Below, piece after piece: positions 16,287 to 25,768 of a stretch of 25,846 bases of DNA (positions are counted from its first letter, which is position 1; each line of letters starts with the position of its first letter). The notes under the pieces are model-generated. The model saw only the letters and a program-made list of their open reading frames with translations. It did no database searches and had not been told where the DNA came from. The stretch lies in the NCBI GenBank assembly GCA_021799715.1, contig JAJYZY010000017.1, forward strand, positions 1 through 25,846, read 5' to 3'. The position numbers were made by a program, and so were the translations under genes. The stretch is from Planctomycetota bacterium. Its GTDB lineage: Bacteria; Planctomycetota; Phycisphaerae; WQYP01.

Positions 16287-16609
16287 AAATCTATATTTGC
16301 GAGGGTCACACCGGCGATGGGATATTCCATGCCCATGTTGCGCCGGTAGTGCCGCGTGGTGGCGAAACCGGCCGGCCTGGATCAGGTGCAGACAATGACT
16401 TCGGACGCTTTAATTGTCGATGGCCTCCGCCGGATTGCCGGTATAGGAATAGCCTGACCAGCATTTTGCGGTGCGGGGAATCATCGGCGGAGGCAGTAGC
16501 CGGTTGGGCCGTCGTGGATTAGACTTTAGCGATGTTCAGGGGAAGCGATGCCGAAGGGGTTTCGGAGGTTGGCGCATTCTCCGTGCGGATGGATTGATGG
16601 CATTTGATA
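16287..16609. other. intergenic region with inverted repeat before the nuoL-like gene
   Basis: This 323-base stretch has no supported gene. GCCTCCGCCG (16423-16432) recurs as the reverse complement CGGCGGAGGC at 16485-16494, a perfect 10-bp inverted repeat enclosing 52 bases. It could close a structured leader RNA. A 33-codon frame (16356-16457) lacks a ribosome-binding site. No known riboswitch core is recognised and no clear promoter boxes are seen. Confidence 0.4.
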
Positions 16610-18664
16610 ATGTATGGTAATTCAATATTGCTGATGGCCGCTGGATTGGTGTTGGGAGGCTTTCTGATCATCGTCAGTTTGGCCCGACGATCAGCCCGGA
16701 CGGCCGCGTATATCAGTATTATTTCCCTGCTGGCGGCACTGGCGGCGGCAATGTTGGCAATCATACGCCGGCTCGCCCATGCAGGCATTCCGGGGCAATC
16801 GCAATCCCATGTTCTGATGTTTAGCTGGCTGCCGCTGCCGAACATCACCCATGCCGTCGCGGCATCCATGATCGTGTTTGGCATTTCCAGTGGTTCACTG
16901 AATCTCTCCTTTTTCATGCTGTTTTTGTTCATTGCGTTGTTGTCACAAGTGCACGTCCTGGGAATGCTGAAATACAAGTCCCTGCGGGCGGACTACTTTG
17001 CCATGGTCAACTTGACCACGTTTCTCCTGATTCTGGCGGCATTATCAATTAATATCATGCAATTGTATCTGGTATTGGAACTGGCGGTTTTTGCGGCATG
17101 GTGCATGATCGAGTGCGGTAACCGTCCGCCGGAGCGGGTCATAGCCCGGCCAATCCTGTTGCCGCACGCGATTGCCGATGCGTTGTTTTTAATTGGGATT
17201 ATTATTTTTACGCTGCATGGATCGCCGTTGGATCGCCAGATTCTTTTTGGTCATGCCCCATTGCGATCGTCGGGAGTTTTGCCTAATCTGGAACAACCCA
17301 TCGTGGAATTGGCACGCTGGTTCCCCGGATTAACCTGGCGGAGTCTCGGTGGCGTATGCGTGGCGGCTGCGGGATTGGCAAAGTCGGGGCAGTTTCCGTT
17401 TCATACATGGGTTCCTGAAACGATAACCGGCGTTTCCAGCGCCAACGCGCTAGTTTCCGGCACGGTCATTGCGGGCGGCGGGGTGTTGATATTGGCGCAT
17501 TGTGCCGGTCTGCTGAATCTCAATGCCGGTCTGACGGTGGCGATGATGGGGGCCACCACGCAATTCTGTGCATCGTTGATTGCATTGGTGCAGAAAGATA
17601 TGAAGCGCGCTTTAGCGTGGCTGTTAATTGCCCAGGGCGGATTAAACATGCTGTTTTTCGGCTCCGGCGATTTTGCGGCGGGCTTATTGGGCGCGATGTT
17701 GACCGCGCTGGTTTATTGCGGGTTGTTTCTGACTGCTGGAACGGTGTTACGGGCCAGTGGTGGACAACGTGATATCACACAGCTCGGCGGGGCGTGGAGA
17801 AGACTGCCGATTACCGCAATTGTCAGTGGTATGCTGCTATTGGGCGGGGCCGGCGTGGGGCTTTCCGGCATGACCGCGGTCCTGCGGGCGGGATTGCTGC
17901 ATGTGCACGCCTACGGCTGGCGCATCGGTGAGTTTGGCAAATATCTTTACTGGGTGCCCGTTGTGATGTGCTATGTGACGGCACTGGCGATGGCGCGGTG
18001 GTGGTGGCTGATATTTGCCGGTAAAGTCCGCGGTGAGCCTCTGGAGGAGGGGGAATTGGCCGTGCAAACGTTTCCGCTATTAGTATTGCTTGTCGGGGCA
18101 ATCATAGCAGGCGAGCCATTTGTTGATCTCTCCGGCATGTTTACACATGTCATGGGATCACCGGGGAACCAGAGCCTGAAATACATTCCATCAGGGCTGG
18201 CCGGAATGTTATTGCGTCCACTGGCATGGCTGGGACCGGTGGCGTTGGCGGTGGTGGCTTTGATCTATGCCGGTGGTGTGGAAAAAGCGGATATGCTGCG
18301 CCGCCGCGCCGGGCCGAATTTGGTGTATCGGTGGCTGATCGCGGATATGTATTTTGCGGATTTATTCCTAGCGGTTCTGGGCTTTCCCGCCAGTACCATC
18401 GGCCGTGTGCTGGCCTTTCTGGATCGGTGGGTGGTGGAATGGCTGATGGTAACGTTGGCGGTGCTGACCCGGCTGGCCAGCATTCTTGTGGCGGCGGCGG
18501 AAACCGGACTGAATGTCTCATTTTGGGAGCGCCTGGACCGTCCGTCGCGCGTTGCCGCCTATCGTTTCGCTGCAATAAAGGCCAATCGACCGTTTTTGTA
18601 TATCTTTATGGCAATACTGCTATTATTGCTCTGCACGCTTGCGGCGGTGGTAATAAGCCGGTAA
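16610..18664 (+). CDS. NuoL-like (ND5/MrpA-type) membrane subunit, divergent
   Basis: This 684-residue polytopic protein belongs to the proton-conducting antiporter-like family of complex I and Mrp transporters. The core LAKSGQFPFHTWVPE (256-270) and VQKDMKRALAWLLIAQ (327-342) are clearly NuoL-type. Retained ion-path residues by eye are Glu157, Lys258 and Lys332. The His of the usual LIHAAT segment is Ser283. The discontinuous helix HxFFKALLFL reads TALVYCGLFL (365-374), so its His and Lys are Thr365 and Tyr369. The C-terminal part is long and hydrophobic like NuoL's lateral helix. The ATG at 16610 is preferred; a TTG at 16604 would add two residues. Two relatives follow, at gaps of 57 and 81 bases. 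No nuoA-K genes are nearby, so the partner complex is unknown. Confidence 0.8.
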   Translation: MYGNSILLMAAGLVLGGFLIIVSLARRSARTAAYISIISLLAALAAAMLAIIRRLAHAGIPGQSQSHVLMFSWLPLPNITHAVAASMIVFGISSGSLNLSFFMLFLFIALLSQVHVLGMLKYKSLRADYFAMVNLTTFLLILAALSINIMQLYLVLELAVFAAWCMIECGNRPPERVIARPILLPHAIADALFLIGIIIFTLHGSPLDRQILFGHAPLRSSGVLPNLEQPIVELARWFPGLTWRSLGGVCVAAAGLAKSGQFPFHTWVPETITGVSSANALVSGTVIAGGGVLILAHCAGLLNLNAGLTVAMMGATTQFCASLIALVQKDMKRALAWLLIAQGGLNMLFFGSGDFAAGLLGAMLTALVYCGLFLTAGTVLRASGGQRDITQLGGAWRRLPITAIVSGMLLLGGAGVGLSGMTAVLRAGLLHVHAYGWRIGEFGKYLYWVPVVMCYVTALAMARWWWLIFAGKVRGEPLEEGELAVQTFPLLVLLVGAIIAGEPFVDLSGMFTHVMGSPGNQSLKYIPSGLAGMLLRPLAWLGPVALAVVALIYAGGVEKADMLRRRAGPNLVYRWLIADMYFADLFLAVLGFPASTIGRVLAFLDRWVVEWLMVTLAVLTRLASILVAAAETGLNVSFWERLDRPSRVAAYRFAAIKANRPFLYIFMAILLLLLCTLAAVVISR

Positions 18665-18721
18665 AGGTTTCCGGGCGTTACCGCGGATGATTCAATCCGT
18701 GGAAATAGAAGAAAGGTTGAC

Positions 18722-20299
18722 TTGAAACCATTTATATACAGCTCCATTTTGACCTGGCTGATGGTATTGCCGCTAATTGGCGCATTTGTGCTGGGCATAT
18801 TGCCCATCAGCCGCCCAAGGCTCATCCGCTATAGCGCCATTGCGGTCAGCGCGGGCAATATGCTTATTGCCCTGGCCGCAGCGCGCTTATTCAACTGGTC
18901 GCGGGCCTTTGCACAAACCCCGCAATTGCAACAAAATGTGATCTGGTTCCGGGATTTGAATGTCCACTATCACGTCGGCGTTGATGCGATTTCCCTGCTG
19001 GTTATTCTGATGCTTTGCGGCATAAGCCTGATGAGTGTGATGGCCAGTTATGGCGTCAATGCGCAGGTGAAGGCGTACTATGTGGTGCTGCTGCTGTTGG
19101 AGGGATGCGTGGTTGGGGCCGCGGCCAGCATGGACTTGTTTCTGTTCTATCTGCTAAGTACGCTTTCGCTGTTTCCATGCTTTCTGCTTGTTGGCGTATG
19201 GGGTGGAGGACGCCGGCGGCCCGCGGCATTAAAACTCGCGTTGTTCTGGATCACCGGTTCCGCGGCGATGCTTGGCGCATGCCTGATGATCAGTCTGGCC
19301 ACGCGCGGCGTCGGGGGATTGCCGCAGGGCACGTTGAACTTCACGCGGATTGCCAATGAGCCGCTGCTGCGCGCGGCGCTAAGCCCGGCCAAACCGTGGA
19401 CGACCAGCGCATTTTGGCTGCTGACGCTCGCTGTGATGATCCGCCTGGGCAGTGCGGGCGTGCATTTCTGGTTGCCGGACGCGATGGCGGAATCCGCGGC
19501 TCCATCGGCGATGATGATTATTGGTTCACAGTTTGTTCTTGCCGGTTATGCGCTGGATCGCATTGTCGTGTCCATATTTCCGTTGCAACTGGTAATCTGG
19601 CAAAACACCCTGGCAATCGTGGGTGCCGCCGGGGTTATCTATGGCGCACTGTGCGGACTGGCACAAAGTGATTTTCGACGGGTTATCGCTTATTGGCTGA
19701 TCGTGCAGGCGGGCTATGTTCTCCTGGGTGTTGTCGCCGGCAACATCACCGGCTTCAACGGCGCATTTCTCCTGAGCCTGGCGGCGGCGGTAACGACTCT
19801 GGGGCTGTTGTGGACCAGTCATGTAATAGAAATAAGGGCCGGCCACCGGGATCTTCCGCGCCTCGGAGGGCTGGCGCAGTTGATACCGGATTTATTTTTA
19901 TTCTCCATGATTGTGTTTATGTCTGCTCTGGCGCTGCCAGGGCTGGCGGTTTTCGGCGGCGATTTTCTGGCCATACTGGGAATGTTCCGTGCGGCATCCA
20001 CCAGTGCTTCGGCCCTAAGCCTGTCCAGTAACGGACTATTACCCGCGGCGTTGATCATGTGTGTTACCATGGTACTGATGGCGGCGGTTTTACTTTGGAC
20101 TATCGAGCGGCTTTTTTTTGGCCCCGCGCGTCCGGAACATCAACACTTTCACGCTCTGTCGGTGCGCGAACGAATGGTGTTCATACCCATGATCGTCGCG
20201 TTGTTGATCGGAGGTATTCTTCCAACCTTGCTGGTGCTGGGGCCGATTGAGCCGGTCCTCAAAGCCCTGGCGCACGTGATTGGCGCGGCACCCCGGTGA
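18722..20299 (+). CDS. NuoM-like (ND4-type) membrane subunit, divergent
   Basis: This 525-residue polytopic protein is related to NuoM. Recognisable parts are VGVDAISLLVIL (85-96), LLVGVWGGGRRRPAALKLALF (roughly 155-175), HFWLPDA (248-254), GLAQSDFRRVIAYWLI (312-327) and ALPGLAVFGGDFLAILG, the last corresponding to the LPGLSGFVGEF region. Key charged residues are replaced: the FWEA Glu by Thr147, the IKVP Lys by Arg241, the LLKMG Lys by Val272, and the ISHG His by Ala355. The start is a TTG at 18722 with AAAGG five bases upstream, the only good site near the N-terminus. Conventional proton pumping through this subunit therefore looks unlikely. It may be structural or tuned to another ion. Confidence 0.78.
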   Translation: MKPFIYSSILTWLMVLPLIGAFVLGILPISRPRLIRYSAIAVSAGNMLIALAAARLFNWSRAFAQTPQLQQNVIWFRDLNVHYHVGVDAISLLVILMLCGISLMSVMASYGVNAQVKAYYVVLLLLEGCVVGAAASMDLFLFYLLSTLSLFPCFLLVGVWGGGRRRPAALKLALFWITGSAAMLGACLMISLATRGVGGLPQGTLNFTRIANEPLLRAALSPAKPWTTSAFWLLTLAVMIRLGSAGVHFWLPDAMAESAAPSAMMIIGSQFVLAGYALDRIVVSIFPLQLVIWQNTLAIVGAAGVIYGALCGLAQSDFRRVIAYWLIVQAGYVLLGVVAGNITGFNGAFLLSLAAAVTTLGLLWTSHVIEIRAGHRDLPRLGGLAQLIPDLFLFSMIVFMSALALPGLAVFGGDFLAILGMFRAASTSASALSLSSNGLLPAALIMCVTMVLMAAVLLWTIERLFFGPARPEHQHFHALSVRERMVFIPMIVALLIGGILPTLLVLGPIEPVLKALAHVIGAAPR

Positions 20300-20380
20300 C
20301 CGCCGCCGTGTTAGCGTAAACCGGGTTGGGAAAACATCAATGATGATGCGGATATTTATGGCTGAAACAACTGTGCAGGA

Positions 20381-21877
20381 GTGCTCCGGCTGACGTACCA
20401 TGTTCTTGTCATCTTGGCACCGCAAATCGTGCTGCTGATTACCGTCGCACTGCTGGCTTTATGCGCAAAATTGAACGACGGCTCACCGCGGTCGATCCCC
20501 GCCATGATATGCTTTACCGGCATGGTTGTGGCATCGCTGGCGCAATTGCGGCTCTATGCCGTAGAGTCCACATCCCTGGGTACGGCGACAATCTGGCCAG
20601 GGATGGTTCTGGATCCGATGGGTTGGATTCTCAGTTTCGTCATATTTCTGATTGCCACTGTAAGCGTTATGACAAGGCGGCTGCGAAGTTACAGCGGCCA
20701 AGGTGATTTACGCTATTGCCTGCTGGTCACGATCAGCACATTGGCCTGGAGTATCATGCCGGCGCTGCACAATTTGCCGCTGATGGCGGGGTGTATGATG
20801 TTGGGCTCCCTGCCTCTGGTAAGTCTGTCGACATTCGGATCCGATCGCGACTGGCTGGGTTCACTGGAATTGCTGGCGGCGCTGGCTGTCATGCTGATTA
20901 CCCTGTTGTTGCTGGTTTTTGGCGTCGGCGGAATACATCTGGTAAATGGATTGATCATCGTGCCGCCAAAATCGTCCGCTGCCGCCGCGATTCTGGTGGT
21001 ATTGTTCCTTATGCCCAGTCTATTCTGGCTCGGCAGCCTGCCACTGGTCTGGTGGTTTGGTGATGCCGCGGGCCGGGAACCGGCGGCGGTATCATTTTTT
21101 GTGCTTCTGGCACCGTATATCGGATCCCTGGCGGCCTATTTGCGGATCGTCCATCGGTTGAATCAGATCAATCCGGCGGCGGCCCACATGGTCACGCTCA
21201 CGATCATGGCGGCGGGAGCGATGGCGGTTCTGGCGTATGGAATAAGAGCGGTCTTACTGAATATTGTGCCCGATGTTCTGGGAAATGTTATTGGGGTGCT
21301 GGCGGGATGCACGTTGGTGACCATTGCGGCCGGCATGTCCATGCCCCATGTGGGTATCTCCAATCTGGTTGGATGCGGGTTGTTATATGCGCTAACTGCA
21401 GGAATCGCGATGGGGTCGGCGGCGGGAATAATGGGGCGACAAGCATTGGGGCTTAAGCAACAATGGCCGTCATTTGCCCGGGTGAAAGCTCCGCAAGCGT
21501 TCATGCTTCTGTTGGCTTTAATATCGTTGGGTGGGTTGCCGCCGACACTCGGCAGTGTCGCCCGGATCGGACTTATGCGAGTCATTGGGTCGAATTCACC
21601 CATGAGCCTATTTGTTTTGGGTTTCAACGTGCTTGGGATTTTATTGGGAAGTGCCGCAGCTCTGCGGGTAGGGGCTTATGCGCTGATGGGTGATCAAGAA
21701 CCGATAAAGTCCGAGGCTCAGCCAGCCAGGGCTAAGCGGCGCAAGACGCGGCGAATGGCGGTCGGCGGGGTATTGCTGCTGCTGACAGCATGTGTGTTGA
21801 ATGCCCTGGCATTGATGGCGTATAACCCGATCCAGCAGGTTGTCACCGCATTTGCGCCCGCGTGGACTGCTCGTTAA
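20381..21877 (+). CDS. NuoN-like (ND2-type) membrane protein, highly divergent
   Basis: This 498-residue protein has about 13 or 14 hydrophobic segments. The best evidence for a NuoN relationship is LISLGGLPPTLG (380-391) with the following helix pattern ending LRV, which aligns with the LLSLAGIP-type segment of NuoN. A weak trace of the HxWxPDxxxGAP segment remains as WWFGDAAGREPAA (about 224-236), without its Lys and His. The Lys after the LPPT segment is Arg395 by eye. The start is a GTG at 20381; AGGA directly abuts it, so the start is not well supported, but a stop lies in frame 16 bases upstream. Its position after the NuoL- and NuoM-like genes, in the order normal for complex I operons, supports the call more than the sequence alone does. 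Confidence 0.65.
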   Translation: MLRLTYHVLVILAPQIVLLITVALLALCAKLNDGSPRSIPAMICFTGMVVASLAQLRLYAVESTSLGTATIWPGMVLDPMGWILSFVIFLIATVSVMTRRLRSYSGQGDLRYCLLVTISTLAWSIMPALHNLPLMAGCMMLGSLPLVSLSTFGSDRDWLGSLELLAALAVMLITLLLLVFGVGGIHLVNGLIIVPPKSSAAAAILVVLFLMPSLFWLGSLPLVWWFGDAAGREPAAVSFFVLLAPYIGSLAAYLRIVHRLNQINPAAAHMVTLTIMAAGAMAVLAYGIRAVLLNIVPDVLGNVIGVLAGCTLVTIAAGMSMPHVGISNLVGCGLLYALTAGIAMGSAAGIMGRQALGLKQQWPSFARVKAPQAFMLLLALISLGGLPPTLGSVARIGLMRVIGSNSPMSLFVLGFNVLGILLGSAAALRVGAYALMGDQEPIKSEAQPARAKRRKTRRMAVGGVLLLLTACVLNALALMAYNPIQQVVTAFAPAWTAR

Positions 21878-21989
21878 ATATTGTCAGGATTGGTTGGTGC
21901 GGAAGCAACAGTGCATGGCCCATCGCGTGGTGGTGCCATCAGGCATAACAGTTGTGAATTGTGTCTGGAAATAACGCGTTTTCTTCGGT

Positions 21990-22001
21990 AACATCGATGT
22001 T
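21990..22001. promoter_or_regulatory. 12-bp perfect palindrome upstream of fucI
   Basis: AACATCGATGTT is its own reverse complement and lies 50 bases before the fucI ATG. A dimeric repressor could bind such a site. A 12-bp palindrome arises by chance in a gap of this length a few percent of the time, so the call is tentative. Confidence 0.3.
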
Positions 22002-22050
22002 CGGAACTTACGGTAGCACATTGCCGTGTAAATAATGGAAGGTAAAGATC

Positions 22051-23871
22051 ATGAGTCGTATGGAACAGATGACTGTCAATTCGCCGCGAAACCGTCTTGT
22101 GGGGACAAACGCCAAAATTGGAATCCGGCCCGCCATCGATGGCAGGCGCGATGGCGTGCGTGAATCGCTGGAGAAGCAAACCATGGACATGGCACGCAGT
22201 GTTGCCCGGTTGTTGACCGGCAAATTGCGCCATGCGGATGGAACCAAAGTGCAGTGTGTTCTGGCGGATGGCACCATTGGTGGGTTGGCCGAAGCCGCGC
22301 TATGCGCGCGGAAATTTGCGGCTGAGGGGGTGGGGGTTTCCATTACTGTCAGCCCCTGCTGGTGCTATGGATCGGAAACCATGGACATGGAACCGTTGAT
22401 TCCCAAAGCGGTGTGGGGTTTTAACGGTACCGAACGACCTGGCGCGGTATTTCTGGCAGCCGTGGGGGCGGCCCACAGTCAGAAAGGACTGCCCGCTTTT
22501 AATATTTATGGCCATGACGTGCAGGATGCTAATGACACCGAGATTCCATCGGATGTGCAGCAGAAGTTATTGCAATTTGCGCGGGCCGGCCTGGCGGTTG
22601 CAGCAATGCGTGGACGAACGTACTGTTCCATTGGCGGCGTATCAATGGGCATTGCGGGTTCAGCCGTGGATGCGGCTTTTTTTGAAGCCTATCTGGGCAT
22701 GCGGGTGATGAATATTGACATGACGGAATTAGCCCGGCGGATAGACCGGGGTGTTTATGATCGCAAAGAATTGGCGGAGGCATTGAAGTGGACTCGGAAT
22801 CACTGCGCGCCAGGGTTGGACGCCAATAACGCGCAACGCCGACGCAACAAAGCCCAGAAAGATAAGGAATGGGAACAGTGTGTCAAAATGGCCATGATCG
22901 TTCGGGATTTGATGGTCGGGAACCCCCGGCTGGCCGACCTGGGTTTTGGTGAAGAGGCTTTGGGACATAACGCCATAGCCGCCGGATTCCAGGGGCAGCG
23001 TCAGTGGACGGATCATTATCCTAATGGTGATTATCTGGAAACGATCTTAAATTCTTCTTTTGACTGGAACGGGATTCGCCAACCGTATATTGTCGCCACT
23101 GAAAATGACGCGCTGAACGGCACCACGATGCTTTTTGGCCATCTCCTGACCGGGGCAGCCCAGATTTTTGCCGATGTACGCACGTATTGGTCTCCGCAAT
23201 CGGTTTATCAGGCTACCGGGTATCAGTTGCAGGGTGATGCGGCGGGGGGTGTGCTGCATCTGATAAACAGCGGTTCGGCGGCATTGGACGGCACGGGTTG
23301 TCAGACGCAGGATGGACTGCCGGCGATTAAACCTTGGTGGCTCATTAAGCCGCGGGAGGCCGAGGCTTGCATGATGGCCACCGAATGGTGTCCCGCGATT
23401 TATGAATATTTCCGCGGTGGGGGCTTTTCCGTGCGGTACCGTACCCGTGGTGGCATGCCGGTGACGGCGGCGCGATTGAACCTGATCAAAGGTCTGGGGC
23501 CGGCGCTGCAGATAGCGGAAGGCATGACGGTGGATTTACCCGCCGCCGTGCACGACATTCTTGATAAACGCACCAATCCAACGTGGCCGACAACCTGGTT
23601 TGCGCCGCGCTGCACCGGCAATGGCGCGTTTCGCGATGTTTACAGCGTGATGAATAATTGGGGTGCCAACCACTGTTCCTTCAGTTACGGCCACATTGGC
23701 CATGAGCTTATCACTCTGGCGGCCATGTTGCGCATACCCGTATATATGCATAACGTGCCTGAGCAGCGCATTTTCCGTCCCGGCGCATGGACGGCATTTG
23801 GGGCCGCGGAACCGCAGGCGGGTGATTTTGCGGCATGTCGCAATTTCGGCCCGCTATATGGGAAATATTAA
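22051..23871 (+). CDS. fucI: L-fucose isomerase FucI
   Basis: FucI is a cytoplasmic Mn-dependent ketol isomerase that converts L-fucose to L-fuculose, the first step of fucose breakdown; many also accept D-arabinose. The 606 residues run collinear with E. coli FucI and are strikingly similar over long blocks ([27 protein letters not shown] [37 protein letters not shown]). The metal ligands are present: Glu351 in [10 protein letters not shown], Asp375 in IFADVRTYW and His541 in NWGANH. The ATG at 22051 has GGAAGG (22037-22042) eight bases upstream. There is no fuculokinase, aldolase, fucose permease or fucosidase nearby. It converges on the Ppx gene with a gap of 152 bases. Confidence 0.97.
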   Translation: MSRMEQMTVNSPRNRLVGTNAKIGIRPAIDGRRDGVRESLEKQTMDMARSVARLLTGKLRHADGTKVQCVLADGTIGGLAEAALCARKFAAEGVGVSITVSPCWCYGSETMDMEPLIPKAVWGFNGTERPGAVFLAAVGAAHSQKGLPAFNIYGHDVQDANDTEIPSDVQQKLLQFARAGLAVAAMRGRTYCSIGGVSMGIAGSAVDAAFFEAYLGMRVMNIDMTELARRIDRGVYDRKELAEALKWTRNHCAPGLDANNAQRRRNKAQKDKEWEQCVKMAMIVRDLMVGNPRLADLGFGEEALGHNAIAAGFQGQRQWTDHYPNGDYLETILNSSFDWNGIRQPYIVATENDALNGTTMLFGHLLTGAAQIFADVRTYWSPQSVYQATGYQLQGDAAGGVLHLINSGSAALDGTGCQTQDGLPAIKPWWLIKPREAEACMMATEWCPAIYEYFRGGGFSVRYRTRGGMPVTAARLNLIKGLGPALQIAEGMTVDLPAAVHDILDKRTNPTWPTTWFAPRCTGNGAFRDVYSVMNNWGANHCSFSYGHIGHELITLAAMLRIPVYMHNVPEQRIFRPGAWTAFGAAEPQAGDFAACRNFGPLYGKY

Positions 23872-24023
23872 GGCCCAGAGCATAATAAACTTCGTGTTCT
23901 CTGTTGCCACTCCGGCCAAACGGCCGCGGGTTTCCACCACGCGGCAGTATCACCCCGGTGGAGTTGTTTTTGCACCGGTACTGAATGTTGATTGTGTGGA
24001 TTTTTTTGCGGCTCGCTAATCTG
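23872..24023. other. gap between convergent genes
   Basis: Two small stems are visible. CGGCC and GGCCG flank a four-base loop near 23914-23927. CCGGTG (23955-23960) pairs with CACCGG (23973-23978) around a T-rich loop. A seven-base T-run occurs near 24000-24007, but no stem directly adjoins it. A bidirectional termination role is likely from position alone. Confidence 0.3.
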
Positions 24024-25706
24024 TTACGATCGTGATTTTTTCTGCCGCGCGGAGAATTCCACCTTGACTTGGAATACTTTTTCAAACATATCCGCTTTGT
24101 GCCGGGCGGCCCAGAGTTCCAGTTCGCCGTCGGCCTGCGTTGTGAGGACAAATGCGGCTTTACGGTTGCGCAACGCCAAGTTTACCTGCTGAACATTTCT
24201 GTAGTGGCCCCGGTCCAGGCCATCGGCCACGCGCAAAATAGCTGATAGTTTGTCCACCACCGCGCGCTCGGCCAGGGTAAGGGACATGTACGCCTCGTGG
24301 CTTTTCTTGGGCATGCTGCGCCGATGATACCGGGCCACATTGCCGATGATTTCCAGTTCCACCGGTGAGAATCCTTCCAGATCCCCGTTTTTTATCAGGT
24401 AATAGCTGTGCTTATGATGTCCGCTGTGGCCGATATGCCATCCGATATCGTGCAGCAGTGCCGCAAATTCCAGCCATTCGCGGGCGCGGCTGTCCAAGTG
24501 ATGCAGACGCCGGGTTTGATCAAAAATACTCAGAGCCAATTTGGCCACCTGCTGGTGATGGGCCTCATCGTAGTTGCAGCGGCGGCCCAATTCAATAACG
24601 CTGCGGCGGCGCGGCTCGGCAATTTCCACGGACAACCGCACCTTGGGCCAATGGGTCTGCATGTAATCGATAATCATGCCTTCGCGCATGGCCCGATCCG
24701 ATATTTCAATAACCGGTATATGCAATTGTTCAAAGAGGTAATTCACCAGTACCGCGCCGGCGATGATTTGCGCGGCCCGACCGGGGTCCAGTCCCGGCAT
24801 TTTAAGGCGCTCTTTAAGCGTGGAACGAATGAGCCGGCGATAAATATTTTCAAAATCTTCATACCGCATTTCGCTGTTAACGCGGTGCCGCGCCACATCG
24901 TGTTCATGCTGGCCGACGCACATGGCAGCAAGATTTTCCAGAGTGCCGGACGTGCCGATAAACTTGGCCGCATGAAACGTGCGAATGCGGCTGATCAGGC
25001 CCTTGAGCGTGGTGTGGATGTGCTTATGCAGTTCCCGCAGTTCCGATTTGCCGGGCGGATCGTGCCGGATAAATTGCTGGGTCAGTCGGCTGGCACCGAG
25101 TTTCCGGCTTTCCAGAAGCAATGCCTTCTGGAGGGTGCCGACAATCAGTTCCGCCGACCCACCGCCTATGTCAATAATCAGTGCCGGTCCATCTTCCATG
25201 CCCACGGACTGCCGGACGGCCAGATAAATCAGCCGCGCCTCCTCCTGGCTGCTGATGACCCGAATATCGAGTCCCAATTGCGTTTTTGCCATGAGGACAA
25301 AATCACCGCCATTGACACTTTCACGCACGGCACTGGTGGCAAAAGCAAGAACGCGATCGCATTCCAGACTTTTCGCGACGCGCATATATCGGCTCAAAAC
25401 TCCCAGGGTATGGGTCATGGCGGGGCGGGGAAGAATATGGCGCACCAGGGATTCGCGGCCTAATTGCGTGAGTTCCTTCTCGGAACTTAAAACCTTAAAA
25501 CCCATTGTCGCCGTGACTTCCACAATCACCATGTGCAGGCTATTGGTGCCAATATCAATGGCGGCAATTCGTAAACCGTGTGGTGTGTGCGGCCGGGCCG
25601 CATTTCGACCGCGCGCCGGAATCCTGGTTTTGTGATTGATGGTCAAGCGGCTGGGGGACATCGCCTTGGCAGATCTCGGCTTTGTGATACTTTGCGACCT
25701 CTTCAT
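24024..25706 (-). CDS. ppx: Ppx/GppA phosphatase with C-terminal HD domain
   Basis: This enzyme hydrolyses polyphosphate from the chain end, or pppGpp to ppGpp, linking phosphate storage and the stringent response. After a basic, probably disordered N-terminus, the ASKHA fold begins at about residue 46 with AAIDIGTNSLHMVIVEV. LAFATSAVRESVNGG, IIDIGGGSAELIVG and FIGTSGTLENLA follow as the nucleotide- and phosphate-binding loops. The C-terminal third is an HD-type domain: AALLHDIGWHIGHSGHHKHSYY and ARYHRRSMPKKSH. At 560 residues it resembles E. coli Ppx in domain content, with an N-terminal extension. The ATG at 25706 has no strong ribosome-binding site; an in-frame ATG at 25661 is an alternative that removes 15 basic residues. 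Sequence alone does not separate Ppx from GppA activity. Confidence 0.9.
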   Translation of the reverse strand: MKRSQSITKPRSAKAMSPSRLTINHKTRIPARGRNAARPHTPHGLRIAAIDIGTNSLHMVIVEVTATMGFKVLSSEKELTQLGRESLVRHILPRPAMTHTLGVLSRYMRVAKSLECDRVLAFATSAVRESVNGGDFVLMAKTQLGLDIRVISSQEEARLIYLAVRQSVGMEDGPALIIDIGGGSAELIVGTLQKALLLESRKLGASRLTQQFIRHDPPGKSELRELHKHIHTTLKGLISRIRTFHAAKFIGTSGTLENLAAMCVGQHEHDVARHRVNSEMRYEDFENIYRRLIRSTLKERLKMPGLDPGRAAQIIAGAVLVNYLFEQLHIPVIEISDRAMREGMIIDYMQTHWPKVRLSVEIAEPRRRSVIELGRRCNYDEAHHQQVAKLALSIFDQTRRLHHLDSRAREWLEFAALLHDIGWHIGHSGHHKHSYYLIKNGDLEGFSPVELEIIGNVARYHRRSMPKKSHEAYMSLTLAERAVVDKLSAILRVADGLDRGHYRNVQQVNLALRNRKAAFVLTTQADGELELWAARHKADMFEKVFQVKVEFSARQKKSRS

Positions 25707-25768
25707 ATACCACGATTATGCTGGTGCAGGTGTCTTATGTCCATGCAACCGCTGTGTTCCCAGGGCGA

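Noticed and set aside
16360..16420. resemblance of a CTGGATCAGG stretch to part of a TPP riboswitch or SRP RNA
   Set aside because: The CTGAGA core of the TPP motif and the conserved SRP helix 8 sequence are both absent, and the following genes have no thiamine link.
16356..16457. 33-codon frame (GTG start) upstream of the nuoL-like gene
   Set aside because: No ribosome-binding site and no recognisable feature. It overlaps the left arm of the inverted repeat. It cannot be told from chance.
20358..20393. 11-codon frame (ATG at 20358) ending over the start of the nuoN-like gene
   Set aside because: A leader peptide coupled to the next gene is conceivable, but there is no ribosome-binding site and it is too short to judge.
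24408..25463. 351-codon open frame on the plus strand opposite the Ppx/GppA gene
   Set aside because: The minus strand shows clear Ppx/GppA and HD motifs throughout. The antisense frame has no recognisable domain, and its openness follows from the codon usage of the real gene.
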